From Candidatus Nanopelagicales bacterium (lineage in GTDB: Bacteria; Actinomycetota; Actinomycetes; S36-B12): a stretch of DNA of 64,000 bases. This document shows positions 46,031-54,416 of this stretch, piece by piece. The first letter of the stretch is position 1; each line of letters starts with the position of its first letter. The position numbers and the translations under genes are program-made. Where the stretch lies: positions 124,001 to 188,000 of the forward strand of contig JAQTZL010000001.1 in assembly GCA_028687755.1 (NCBI GenBank), written 5' to 3'. A model generated the notes under the pieces. The model was not told the DNA's origin. It saw only the letters and a list, made by a program, of their open reading frames with translations, and did no database searches.

Positions 46031-46678
46031 ATGGCTCAGATCGTCGTTTTTGGTGGCAACGGCTACGCCGGCGAACACATCGTGCGTGAGGCTGTCATTC
46101 GTGACCACGACGTCATCTGTGTTTCGCGCTCTGAAGCGAATACACCCGTTCCAGGCGCCCGCTATCTCGTCGGGTCAATCTACGACGCTCAGCTTCTCGA
46201 ACAGCTTGCTAAGAGCGCAGATGTCTTCATTAGTGCGGTTCCAAGTAAGTCAGAAGATAACTCCCTCCCTGAGGGCCTCGCGGCAATTGTGAACGCTTGC
46301 GTACCCAATAGCACTCGGTTTGGCGTAGTTGGCGGAGCCGGATCGCTACTCGTTGAAGAAGGTGGTGAGGAACTTCGTATTGCCTTTGCATCAGCTCTTC
46401 CGGAGGAAGCGATGCCGGAAATTAATACCCATGCACAGTTATTATCCGACCTTCGTACATCACCGGATAATTTTGATTGGTTCTTTCTAAGCCCAGCTCT
46501 TCTCTTTGGCGCTCATGCACCAGGTGTTCATCGCGGCTCCTACCGCACAGGGGGCGATGTCATGCTGAAAGACGGTGAAGGAAACTCAACAATTAGTGGC
46601 GCTGACTACGCCGACGCGATACTTGATGAGATCGAGTTACCAATGCATCGCCGTATGCGCTTTTCGGTTGCCTACTAA
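46031..46678 (+). CDS. NAD(P)-binding oxidoreductase (atypical SDR, YwnB-like)
   Basis: The 215-residue protein has a Rossmann start IVVFGGNGYAGEHIVREAV with the GxxGxxG pattern, VISAVPS-like segments after strand four, and FFLSPALLFGAHAPG near residue 155 with GADYADAILDEIE at the end. It lacks the YxxxK motif, as expected for this atypical NmrA-like group. The start follows AAAAGGAG. It is first of a three-gene plus-strand unit with a diguanylate cyclase 14 bases later and gluQ after that. Confidence 0.87.
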   Translation: MAQIVVFGGNGYAGEHIVREAVIRDHDVICVSRSEANTPVPGARYLVGSIYDAQLLEQLAKSADVFISAVPSKSEDNSLPEGLAAIVNACVPNSTRFGVVGGAGSLLVEEGGEELRIAFASALPEEAMPEINTHAQLLSDLRTSPDNFDWFFLSPALLFGAHAPGVHRGSYRTGGDVMLKDGEGNSTISGADYADAILDEIELPMHRRMRFSVAY

Positions 46679-46692
46679 GACTGGACTTCACA

Positions 46693-47709
46693 GTGGAACA
46701 GTTAGGCCAAGTTGCCTCGGAGCGCCGTTCGATTTTGCTCACACAGGCTCAACGTGAGATTCCACGGATTCTCATTGGTAGTTGTCTGGTTATTGCACTC
46801 TTCGATATCGCGCTTATTCTCACAAGCTCTGCGCTACCTCGAGAATATTTTGCATCTGACTTGCTTCAATTTTTAGTCATTGCCTTGGTTGGGATCACTA
46901 TCCGCAGCAAATTAGTACCGAGGAATTATGTTCCTTGGCTCTTTGGCTTGGCAGTCATCACCAATAACCTCGTCATGAACTTTCAATTTGTTATTGACCC
47001 AACAGGTAATTCGATTGCGGTCATCATGATCATGCTCTCAGTGACAGGAGCTTTGATTTTCGATTGGCGAGCATTCATCGTTGTCGCTGGTGTGGCTAAT
47101 ACGGTCACGGCTTGGACTTTCTTCACACATATGGAAACTGGTGCTGAAGAATGGGTCATTGCAGCACTAACAGCCACAGCAATGTCTGCCCTCATTCTTT
47201 GGGGCCGGACACAAACGGCCACAGCACTTGCCCAAGCCGCAATCCAAGCAGCGGAACTTGCGACAACTGACCCACTCACCGGCCTACTGAATCGCCGTGG
47301 AATCGAACATATGGAATTGGCCTTGCACAGACGTGCGCTTCGCGAACAACAATTCGTGTTCGTGATGTTCTGCGACATCGACGGTCTCAAATATGTCAAT
47401 GACACCGACGGTCATGGGGCTGGCGACGTACTTCTGAGTGCAGTGTCCAGGGCTCTCACTCAAGCAGTGCGTCCTGATGATCTTGTGGCCAGATGGGGCG
47501 GCGATGAATTCCTTGTTATCGGCCTTGGGCAAGTTCCCGCAGCCCATGAATTCAAAGAACGGCTTGATCGGCAGTTGGCTTCAGAACCCTTGCCCCCCTC
47601 GTGGACACGTGGCATAACCATCGGATCGTCGTTGGGTTTCAACCAGCCACTTCCGGAAATCATTGAACAAGCCGACGCCGCGATGTACCAACAACGCCAT
47701 CGCTCTTAA
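46693..47709 (+). CDS. Membrane-anchored diguanylate cyclase with intact GGDEF site
   Basis: The 338-residue protein has an N-terminal membrane domain with about six helices (residues 20-175) and a C-terminal GGDEF domain introduced by TTDPLTGLLNRRG. The active-site GGDEF stands at residues 269-273 and the I-site RPDD at 260-263, so the enzyme should make c-di-GMP from two GTP and be inhibited by its product. It starts with GTG. It can supply the second messenger that the degenerate relative at 3316 may sense. It lies in an operon with a reductase and gluQ. Confidence 0.92.
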   Translation: MEQLGQVASERRSILLTQAQREIPRILIGSCLVIALFDIALILTSSALPREYFASDLLQFLVIALVGITIRSKLVPRNYVPWLFGLAVITNNLVMNFQFVIDPTGNSIAVIMIMLSVTGALIFDWRAFIVVAGVANTVTAWTFFTHMETGAEEWVIAALTATAMSALILWGRTQTATALAQAAIQAAELATTDPLTGLLNRRGIEHMELALHRRALREQQFVFVMFCDIDGLKYVNDTDGHGAGDVLLSAVSRALTQAVRPDDLVARWGGDEFLVIGLGQVPAAHEFKERLDRQLASEPLPPSWTRGITIGSSLGFNQPLPEIIEQADAAMYQQRHRS

Positions 47710-47711
47710 CC

Positions 47712-48491
47712 ATGCGCACTCGTTTTGCTCCAACGCCTAGTGGATACCTCCACGAAGGCAACCTCGCGAATGCGCTGTTGACTTCTTGGCTTGCCCATCA
47801 ATTGGGTGGCGAAATCTATTTACGCATTGATGCCGATGACAGCAATCGTTTGCGGCCTGAATATACGGAATACATCCATTCGGCGTTGAACGCGCTGAAA
47901 ATAAAGACGCAGGTAACCAACACCTCAATTCCGAACCGAAGGCAATACCTGCGAACGCAACTTTCGGCGCTCCCCCAAAATCTCATTTTTGCGTGTTCGT
48001 GCTCTCGATCTGATCTAGTCCAACGCGCCTGTTATTGCCGCGGTGAAGAAATCACATGGGTACCCAATGTCAATGCGCTGAGGCTCTATCTCGATCCCAC
48101 AATTTCAATACCTGTAGGCGAGCAATTGTTCAACCTGCACGAACACTTTGGTGATGTCGTGCTTTGGCGTCGCGACGATATTCCGGCCTACCACTGGGCC
48201 AATGTGATTGATGACCGCGACCTTGGCACCACACATATCGTTCGTGGCGAAGACCTTTTGAGTTCCACTGCACTTCATATGTATCTCGCAGAACTCATGG
48301 GTGCATCAGAACTCGCTCATTGCGTCTATCTTCACCATTCGTTGCTTCTGGACTCACAGGGGAACAAGGTTTCCAAATCTACACAGGCCAATAACTCAGC
48401 ACCCGAACTCACTGCGCCGTACCTGGCATGGATTCACAGTGAAGCTTCATCGCTGGCCAAAGGAATCAACATCACTCCCCGACCCTTCTAA
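47712..48491 (+). CDS. gluQ: Glutamyl-Q tRNA(Asp) synthetase
   Basis: GluQ-RS attaches glutamate to queuosine at position 34 of tRNA-Asp. The 259-residue protein resembles the catalytic part of glutamyl-tRNA synthetase without an anticodon-binding domain: FAPTPSGYLHEGNLANAL has the HIGH-like motif, CSCSRSDLVQRACYC is the zinc site, DDRDLGTTHIVRGEDLL is conserved, and KVSKS is the KMSKS-type loop. The start codon comes two bases after the cyclase stop. A Q-based function implies that queuosine is made or salvaged; no tgt gene is in the window. Confidence 0.9.
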   Translation: MRTRFAPTPSGYLHEGNLANALLTSWLAHQLGGEIYLRIDADDSNRLRPEYTEYIHSALNALKIKTQVTNTSIPNRRQYLRTQLSALPQNLIFACSCSRSDLVQRACYCRGEEITWVPNVNALRLYLDPTISIPVGEQLFNLHEHFGDVVLWRRDDIPAYHWANVIDDRDLGTTHIVRGEDLLSSTALHMYLAELMGASELAHCVYLHHSLLLDSQGNKVSKSTQANNSAPELTAPYLAWIHSEASSLAKGINITPRPF

Positions 48492-48518
48492 ACCTTGACA
48501 TCACTAGGTACGAAAGTC

Positions 48519-48551
48519 CTCCTTTGCTTGGCCTTAGGCACTAGCAAGGAG
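48519..48551. repeat. Imperfect inverted repeat upstream of the small acidic gene
   Basis: CTCCTTTGCT and AGCAAGGAG pair with one bulged T around a 14-base loop. The element is in the gap after gluQ and before the 48594 gene. It could end the gluQ transcript or regulate the next gene; no T-tract follows. Confidence 0.3.
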
Positions 48552-48593
48552 TCCCATTAGGGGCTACCGTGCAAACAGGAAGAGGTGATCATC

Positions 48594-48968
48594 ATGACAA
48601 CCCATCAACACTCAGCCCGACCAAGTGAAGTCTTGCGCGCAACCTTGAGCGAGCGCCCCGGAGATAGCGCTGATCAAGCCGATCGCCTGGCAATGATTAT
48701 GGAAGCTGAAGCAATTGAATCGGCCCTTCACGGAAGTAGCGGTGAAGGTGAACTTGATGGCTTTCTCTATCCCCTTGAGAATGCTGAAGAAGTACTTTCA
48801 ATGGAAGATGCAGATGACGGAAGCGACGACCCTCGCCATGCTGGAGAACCTGGAGTATGGAAAACAGCCGAAGAGCTTGCCATGCATGTCATCGGGGACA
48901 ACGAGGTTGATGAAATCCTCACCCCAGAAGACGAAACCCTCTTAGGGATTGATCCTTACGAAGATTAA
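48594..48968 (+). CDS. Small acidic protein of unknown function
   Basis: The 124-residue protein (from the ATG at 48594 after AGGAAGAGG) is strongly acidic and hydrophilic and has no signal or membrane segment. The stretch WKTAEELAMHVIGD near residue 90 recalls DUF5709-type actinobacterial proteins, but I cannot be sure. It ends GIDPYED. A GTG start nine bases earlier is possible. Its stop codon overlaps the stop of the convergent LapA-like gene by four bases (TTAA). Confidence 0.7.
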   Translation: MTTHQHSARPSEVLRATLSERPGDSADQADRLAMIMEAEAIESALHGSSGEGELDGFLYPLENAEEVLSMEDADDGSDDPRHAGEPGVWKTAEELAMHVIGDNEVDEILTPEDETLLGIDPYED

Positions 48969-49204
48969 GACTTCTTTGGCTCAGCGCCGCGCAGCTTGCG
49001 CACCCCGGAACGCACTGCTCCACCAAGCAACATGCCAAGAACAAACATGATCACCAAGATCAACCAGATTGGCATGTTCCAACTCCAACCCAAGAACTTG
49101 ATCTCGGCGGATGCTGTGTTCTGCACAATGATGATCAACGCAACGATGGCAATAACGACCCCAGAGATCATTCGTCCGTTGAACTTCTTCTTTGCCTGTG
49201 ACAT
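48965..49204 (-). CDS. LapA-domain small membrane protein
   Basis: The 79-residue protein has two membrane helices (residues 12-31 and 45-65) with the DUF1049/LapA pattern IIIVQNTASAEIKFLGW and LGMLLGGAVRSG, followed by a basic tail RKLRGAEPKKS. The family has roles in envelope assembly in proteobacteria, but in actinobacteria no role is known. It is nine bases downstream of the Nudix-like gene. Confidence 0.8.
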   Translation of the reverse strand: MSQAKKKFNGRMISGVVIAIVALIIIVQNTASAEIKFLGWSWNMPIWLILVIMFVLGMLLGGAVRSGVRKLRGAEPKKS

Positions 49205-49213
49205 GTCAGCTCC

Positions 49214-49750
49214 TTATCCCAAAACACCGCAGTGTGCGAGTGCCATTCGTACGAGTCGATCTTGTCCGCCACCCATTTGTGACTGGAAAGCCAAGGAGAC
49301 AGCTTCTTGCGGCGATACCCAAATCAGATCCAATGCCGATTGCGAAGGGGCGCAATCTCCATCGATCTGCACGACATATGCCAATGACACTGCATGCTGC
49401 CGCGGATCATGGAAACCAGTGATCTGAGGATCTGGGAAATATTCAACCACCGTAAACGGTTGTGGTGAGGTAGGAATCCTCGGCATTGCCATTGAGCCGA
49501 GATCCTTTTCTAGGTGCCGCATCAGTGCGTCACGTAAACGTTCGCCATACAACACTCGTCCAGAAACAATGGCGCGACTAATGCTGCCGTCGGGTAATAC
49601 GCGAAGCAATAATCCGACTTCAGTTACTTGCCCAAGTGAATCCACGCGCACAGGAACGGCGTCTACATACACAATTGGTAGGCGGTCTCGGGCAGACTGC
49701 AGATCGGCTTCGTCTAACCATGCAGACTGCGTGTCGAGCATTTCGCTCAC
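49214..49750 (-). CDS. Nudix-fold family protein (DUF4916-like), degenerate Nudix box
   Basis: The 178-residue protein has the fold of an actinobacterial Nudix-related family (DUF4916): ARDRLPIVYVDAVPVRVD at residue 20 and GLLLRVLPDGSISRAIVSGR near 47. The box-like GRVLYGERLRDALMRHLEKD lacks the RE and EE residues that bind magnesium, so normal Nudix catalysis is doubtful. It sits upstream of the LapA-like gene and is divergent from msrB. Confidence 0.78.
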   Translation of the reverse strand: MSEMLDTQSAWLDEADLQSARDRLPIVYVDAVPVRVDSLGQVTEVGLLLRVLPDGSISRAIVSGRVLYGERLRDALMRHLEKDLGSMAMPRIPTSPQPFTVVEYFPDPQITGFHDPRQHAVSLAYVVQIDGDCAPSQSALDLIWVSPQEAVSLAFQSQMGGGQDRLVRMALAHCGVLG

Positions 49751-49827
49751 GTCATACCCCTGTTCTCGTGACGACCATCATCCCTTGAGACCTAGCCCAA
49801 ACTCGACATTGCCAGTACGTTGCGGCC

Positions 49828-50286
49828 ATGGGAAATTCTTCAATAGGCGCTAGCGACAACCGTCCGGACGGACAACCATTCAGCGTGGTCAAACCCGAAA
49901 GCCAATGGCGCGATGAACTCACCGATCAAGAGTTCTACGTATTGCGTCAGGCCGGAACTGAGGCTCCATTCGTTGGTCAATACACCGACAACAAAGCCGA
50001 AGGTGTGTACTCCTGCAAAGCCTGTGAGGCTGAATTGTTCCGTAGCACCACAAAATTCGATTCCCACTGCGGCTGGCCAAGTTTTTACGCTCCCCTTGCT
50101 CAAGACCGCGTGATCTACCTAGAAGATGCCTCGGCTGGGCGTGTGCGCACTGAAGTGCGGTGCGCGTCGTGCGGTAGCCACTTGGGGCATGTGTTTGAGG
50201 GCGAGGGTTATGGCACGCCAACTGATCTTCGCTACTGCATGAATTCAATTGCGATGAAATTCAAGGAAGACGCTAACCCGAGCTAG
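49828..50286 (+). CDS. msrB: Peptide methionine-(R)-S-oxide reductase MsrB
   Basis: MsrB repairs oxidised methionine in proteins. The 152-residue protein has two CxxC zinc pairs (SCKACEAELF and RCASCGSHLGHVF), the substrate pocket motif FDSHCGWPSFY, and the catalytic cysteine in RYCMNS near residue 140. It is cytoplasmic. Mycothiol or thioredoxin would regenerate it. It is a single gene on the plus strand before DUF3000. Confidence 0.95.
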   Translation: MGNSSIGASDNRPDGQPFSVVKPESQWRDELTDQEFYVLRQAGTEAPFVGQYTDNKAEGVYSCKACEAELFRSTTKFDSHCGWPSFYAPLAQDRVIYLEDASAGRVRTEVRCASCGSHLGHVFEGEGYGTPTDLRYCMNSIAMKFKEDANPS

Positions 50287-50340
50287 GGTCACCGGCGCGC
50301 CTATCAGGGCCAGTCCGGTTCGTCCCAATAGCCTGTATAA

Positions 50341-50934
50341 ATGCGCGCGGTCACTGCCCAAGATCAGGCCTTTGAGGCCGCGGTATCGCGTATTCGCATG
50401 GTGAAGTGTCGTCCAGAGTTTGAGCTTGAAGAAGCACCCGCACCAAGTCGCTTAGCACCTTTCGCCCTTGCCATCACTGCTGATTCGTCGGGCGAAGAAG
50501 ATCTCGCAAGCGGTCGTTTTGTGTTACTGCATGATCCCGATGGCGTAGATGAATGGGAAGGCACATTTCGAGCCGTCGTGTTTGTAAGAGCTGCCCTGGA
50601 ATCTGATCTCATCGATGATCCACTCCTACACGAAGTTGGTTGGAGTTGGCTCACTGAATCCTTGCAGTCCAGTGGTTGTGAATACCTGCAACTGGGTGGA
50701 ACCATCACCCGAAATGCAGGTCGTAGTTTTGGCACGATGAGTGATCGCCCCACAGATGGCTACCTAGAAATGCGTGCGTCCTGGACCCCTGCAACAGTTG
50801 ATGGTGACGCCAGCGAACACATGGATCGTCATACCCGAGCGTGGCTCAGACTCCTTGATCATGCTGCTGGTTTACAACCACTACCAGAAGACGTCTCACA
50901 TGTGATGCGCAGCAAAATGCGAGCACAGCGTTAG
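50341..50934 (+). CDS. DUF3000 family protein
   Basis: The 197-residue protein begins AVTAQDQAFEAAVSRIRM and contains RPEFELEEAPAPSRLAPFAL and LHEVGWSWLTESL, all typical of the actinobacterial DUF3000 family. The function is unknown. It overlaps the RNase D gene by a single base (TAGTG), so the two are coupled; that pairing is common in actinobacteria and suggests an RNA-related role. Confidence 0.87.
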   Translation: MRAVTAQDQAFEAAVSRIRMVKCRPEFELEEAPAPSRLAPFALAITADSSGEEDLASGRFVLLHDPDGVDEWEGTFRAVVFVRAALESDLIDDPLLHEVGWSWLTESLQSSGCEYLQLGGTITRNAGRSFGTMSDRPTDGYLEMRASWTPATVDGDASEHMDRHTRAWLRLLDHAAGLQPLPEDVSHVMRSKMRAQR

Positions 50935-52166
50935 TGGATATGCCTGTTGAGCTAAAACGCGAACGTGAACCTCGCGATGGCGTTCCAGAACCAATTACTA
51001 CGAGTGCACAACTCAAGGCGTACAGCGCACTTCTCGCTGACGGCAGCGGGCCCGTGGCCCTTGACGCCGAACGAGCTTCAGGTTTTCGTTACAGCCAGCG
51101 TGCGTATCTGATTCAGCTCCGCCGTGAAGGCGCGGGAACTGCATTGATCGATCCCATCACTATCGACGATTTCAGTCCATTGATCACCGCAATGGATGGC
51201 ATCCCCTGGATTCTGCATGCCGCCTCCCAAGATTTACCTTGTCTCAATGAGTTGGGTCTGTTTCCGATTTCGCTCTTTGATACCGAACTTGCCGGACGCC
51301 TGCTTGGCCGTGAACGCGTGAGTCTGGGTGCGCTTGTCGAATCTGAACTAGGTGAGATTCTCGAGAAGGGTCACGGTGCAACGGATTGGTCGTTGCGCCC
51401 ACTCACGAAAGCTCAATTGCGATACGCGGCTCTCGATGTTGAGTTACTCGTCGAATTAATGGATGTTCTTCAGGCCGAGCTCGACACCGCCGGAAAGGCA
51501 CAGTGGGCTCAACAGGAATTCGATGCATTATTGAATTTTCGCCCCAAGGACCGAGGCGAAGAACCATGGAGGCGAACCTCCGGTATTCACAAACTTCGCA
51601 AAGGCCAACAACTGGCGGTCGTCCGTGAATTATGGACTGCACGCGACCTCACGGCACGACGTGAAGATATAGCCCCAGGACGCATCCTTCCCGATGCTGC
51701 GATCGTTGCGGCTGCCACTGAACTTCCTGCGTCTTCAGACGATCTAGGCAAACTCCCTGCGTTCGCTGGCCGTGGCCAAACGCGCAGACGCGCTCAGTGG
51801 TGGTCGGCGATAAGTACCGCTTTGGAATCGCCAGAGCATTCGTGGCCAGTCAGTAGCGGACCAGGCGAAGGTCTGCCGCCACCTCGCACGTGGATCAATA
51901 AGAATCCGCAAGCATCGGTACGCCTTGAAGTTGTCCGTGAAGGTTTGCGTGAACTTTCCGAACGAGTGAGCGTGCCTGTCGAAAATTTATTGACACCAGA
52001 AATCACTCGCAGATTGTGCTGGGAACCGCCATTGGAAATCACCAGCGAAACGATTATTGATTACCTCAGGGCCCACGGTGCCCGAGAGTGGCAGATTGAA
52101 TTATCCACTCCGATTTTTGCAACAGGATTGCTCGCTACTGCTGCACCGAAGACTGACGATCAATAA
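50934..52166 (+). CDS. rnd: Ribonuclease D with HRDC domain
   Basis: RNase D is a 3'-5' exoribonuclease that trims tRNA ends. The 410-residue protein has the DEDDy residues: [11 protein letters not shown] near residue 40, [15 protein letters not shown] near 100, and [16 protein letters not shown] near 165. An HRDC-like domain follows near 215-290 ([18 protein letters not shown]). The start is GTG, overlapping the DUF3000 stop. Its last 32 bases overlap the end of the convergent dxs gene. Confidence 0.92.
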   Translation: MDMPVELKREREPRDGVPEPITTSAQLKAYSALLADGSGPVALDAERASGFRYSQRAYLIQLRREGAGTALIDPITIDDFSPLITAMDGIPWILHAASQDLPCLNELGLFPISLFDTELAGRLLGRERVSLGALVESELGEILEKGHGATDWSLRPLTKAQLRYAALDVELLVELMDVLQAELDTAGKAQWAQQEFDALLNFRPKDRGEEPWRRTSGIHKLRKGQQLAVVRELWTARDLTARREDIAPGRILPDAAIVAAATELPASSDDLGKLPAFAGRGQTRRRAQWWSAISTALESPEHSWPVSSGPGEGLPPPRTWINKNPQASVRLEVVREGLRELSERVSVPVENLLTPEITRRLCWEPPLEITSETIIDYLRAHGAREWQIELSTPIFATGLLATAAPKTDDQ

Positions 52167-54048
52167 CTTCTTGAGAGCCTTGCACCGCAACGGTTTCTAC
52201 CACGGTGCGCGAAATTTCCTGTGACGTTAAACCAAACTGCTTGAGTAGATCTGCACGCTTACCATGCTCAAGGAACTCATCAGGTATTCCAATATTTCGA
52301 ACAAGTACGTCAACATGAGCGTCGCGTAGAACTTGGCTCACTGCCGCGCCAACACCACCCGTGCGCATGCCATCTTCCACGACAACGACCAATTTTGCGC
52401 AGCGCGCTAACTCAATAATCGCGGTTGGCACCGGCTTCACCCAACGCGGATCAACAACCAAGCTCCCGATTCCCTGATCATGTAAACGCTCAGCAACTTC
52501 ACAGCACAACGGCGCAAAGGCTCCGACACTCACAATGAGGACGTGCTGATCCCCGTATTCGGCCAAAACATCAACAGCATCAACGCGACGAATGGCAGGG
52601 AGAACAGGCGGCAGGGCACCTTTAGGGAAACGCACCACAGTCGGTGCATCACTAATAGCGATCGCTTCATTGAATTCATCTCGCAAGGTGACTTCATCAC
52701 GCGGAGCAGCGATGCGAAGTCCAGGAACGACCTGCAGCATCGACAAATCCCAGATTCCATTGTGCGTTGCACCATCATCACCAGTGACACCAGCACGATC
52801 CAAGACGAAGGTAACTCCGGCATTATGGAGCGCACAATCCATCAGCACCTGATCGAAAGCCCGGTTGAGGAAGGTTGCGTAGAGCGCGACCACCGGATGC
52901 AAACCACCAAACGCTAATCCCGCCGCACTCGTGGTTGCATGCTGTTCAGCGATACCCACATCGAAGGTGCGTTCTGGAAATGCTTGAGCAAAGGCGTTTA
53001 ATCCTGTTGGTCCCAACATAGCCGCCGTAATCGCTACAAGATCAGATCGTGAACGTCCAGCAGTCACAAGTGCATCTGAAAACGCTGCTGTCCAAGTAGG
53101 GCCTGAGACTCCAACGGGAATACCCGTGTCAGGGTCAATGATGCCAACGCCATGGAATCGATCAGCATCATCTGCTTCAGCTGGCCCATATCCGCGACCT
53201 TTTTCGGTGATCACATGCACGATGACAGGTCCGTCAAATTCCTTTGCACGCTTGAGTGCATGTTCGAGTTCAGTTTCATCATGGCCATCAACTGGCCCGA
53301 TGTACTTCAATCCAAGATCTTCAAACATGCCCTGCGGCGCCATGATGTCCTTGACGCCTTTTTTCATTCCGTGCAAAGTTCCGTAAATTGGATTACCCAC
53401 AACCGGAGTGCGATGTAGCACCCGCTTGCCCCAATCCATGAAGCGTTCGTAACCACGAGTCGTCCGTAATGTGGACAAATGATGCGCTAATCCGCCAATG
53501 GTTGGTGAATACGAGCGCTCGTTATCGTTCACAACGATCACGACCGGACGCTTGGAACCTGCAATGTTGTTGAGCGCTTCCCAAGCCATGCCTCCGGTGA
53601 GGCCACCATCACCAATCACAGCAACAACATGTTGTTTGCCCAACAGCCCACGCAGTTCCCACGCCTTGGCTAGGCCATCGGCATATGACAGTGAAGTTGA
53701 AGCATGTGAATTCTCGACAATGTCATGAATGCTTTCGGATCGGCTTGGATAACCCGACAATCCCCCAGCCTGACGAAGTTCATCGAAACCTGCTGCTCGG
53801 CCCGTCAGGATTTTGTGTACATATGACTGATGACCGGTGTCCCAAATGATCGCGTCCTGTGGTGACGTGAACGTGCGATGGAGCGCAATCGTGAGCTCCA
53901 CGACACCCAAATTGGGGCCAAGATGTCCGCCAGTTGCCGAAACTTTGGCTACCAGAAAGGCACGGATCTCGGCGGCGAGAACAGGTAATTGCGCGGGAGT
54001 TAACGCTCGAACATCGCGAGGGTCGCGGATACGGGCTAACAGGCTCAC
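52135..54048 (-). CDS. dxs: 1-deoxy-D-xylulose-5-phosphate synthase
   Basis: Dxs makes the first committed intermediate of the MEP isoprenoid pathway from pyruvate and glyceraldehyde-3-phosphate with thiamine diphosphate. The 637-residue protein is full length, with the thiamine-binding [17 protein letters not shown] near residue 145, [16 protein letters not shown] near 70, and the transketolase central motif [18 protein letters not shown] near 365. It feeds the lipid carriers used by Ppm1 and UppP in this window. Confidence 0.96.
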   Translation of the reverse strand: MSLLARIRDPRDVRALTPAQLPVLAAEIRAFLVAKVSATGGHLGPNLGVVELTIALHRTFTSPQDAIIWDTGHQSYVHKILTGRAAGFDELRQAGGLSGYPSRSESIHDIVENSHASTSLSYADGLAKAWELRGLLGKQHVVAVIGDGGLTGGMAWEALNNIAGSKRPVVIVVNDNERSYSPTIGGLAHHLSTLRTTRGYERFMDWGKRVLHRTPVVGNPIYGTLHGMKKGVKDIMAPQGMFEDLGLKYIGPVDGHDETELEHALKRAKEFDGPVIVHVITEKGRGYGPAEADDADRFHGVGIIDPDTGIPVGVSGPTWTAAFSDALVTAGRSRSDLVAITAAMLGPTGLNAFAQAFPERTFDVGIAEQHATTSAAGLAFGGLHPVVALYATFLNRAFDQVLMDCALHNAGVTFVLDRAGVTGDDGATHNGIWDLSMLQVVPGLRIAAPRDEVTLRDEFNEAIAISDAPTVVRFPKGALPPVLPAIRRVDAVDVLAEYGDQHVLIVSVGAFAPLCCEVAERLHDQGIGSLVVDPRWVKPVPTAIIELARCAKLVVVVEDGMRTGGVGAAVSQVLRDAHVDVLVRNIGIPDEFLEHGKRADLLKQFGLTSQEISRTVVETVAVQGSQEVIDRQSSVQQ

Positions 54049-54065
54049 CCGGTTAGTCTAGGCCC

Positions 54066-54416
54066 CTAGTGACGAGCAGAGACCTCTCGTAGCCCCTCGA
54101 CAACAAGAGAAATTTCACGCTGCAGAGCCACCATTCTTGCCCCTTGAGCAGCAAGAGCTTGCTGCACGATTTCTAAATCAAAGGCCTGCAGAGTGCCTTC
54201 AAGTTTGGTTCTCGTTTGGCTGTATCCCAAACGCGACCCTTCAAGGGCACCCGCGGTGAAAGATTCCAGATACAACGCCAAGGCCAGTGGAAATCCTCGC
54301 AAAGGCGAGGTTCGCAAATCAGCTGGGCCCTGGTCCAGTAACCATTTGACGGCTTCGCCGGTGAAATCCTCATGGTCTGGGGGTACCAAACCATGAGGCC
54401 AACCTGCTGGTGTCAT
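54066..54416 (-). CDS. Conserved actinobacterial protein of unknown function
   Basis: The 116-residue protein starts TPAGWPHGLVPPDHEDF and contains EAVKWLLDQGPADLR and a long helical C-terminus. Similar small proteins occur between dxs and acnA in other actinobacteria, as I recall. No domain name or function can be given. It ends 17 bases before dxs and starts immediately after the acnA stop, so it is co-transcribed with both. Confidence 0.8.
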   Translation of the reverse strand: MTPAGWPHGLVPPDHEDFTGEAVKWLLDQGPADLRTSPLRGFPLALALYLESFTAGALEGSRLGYSQTRTKLEGTLQAFDLEIVQQALAAQGARMVALQREISLVVEGLREVSARH

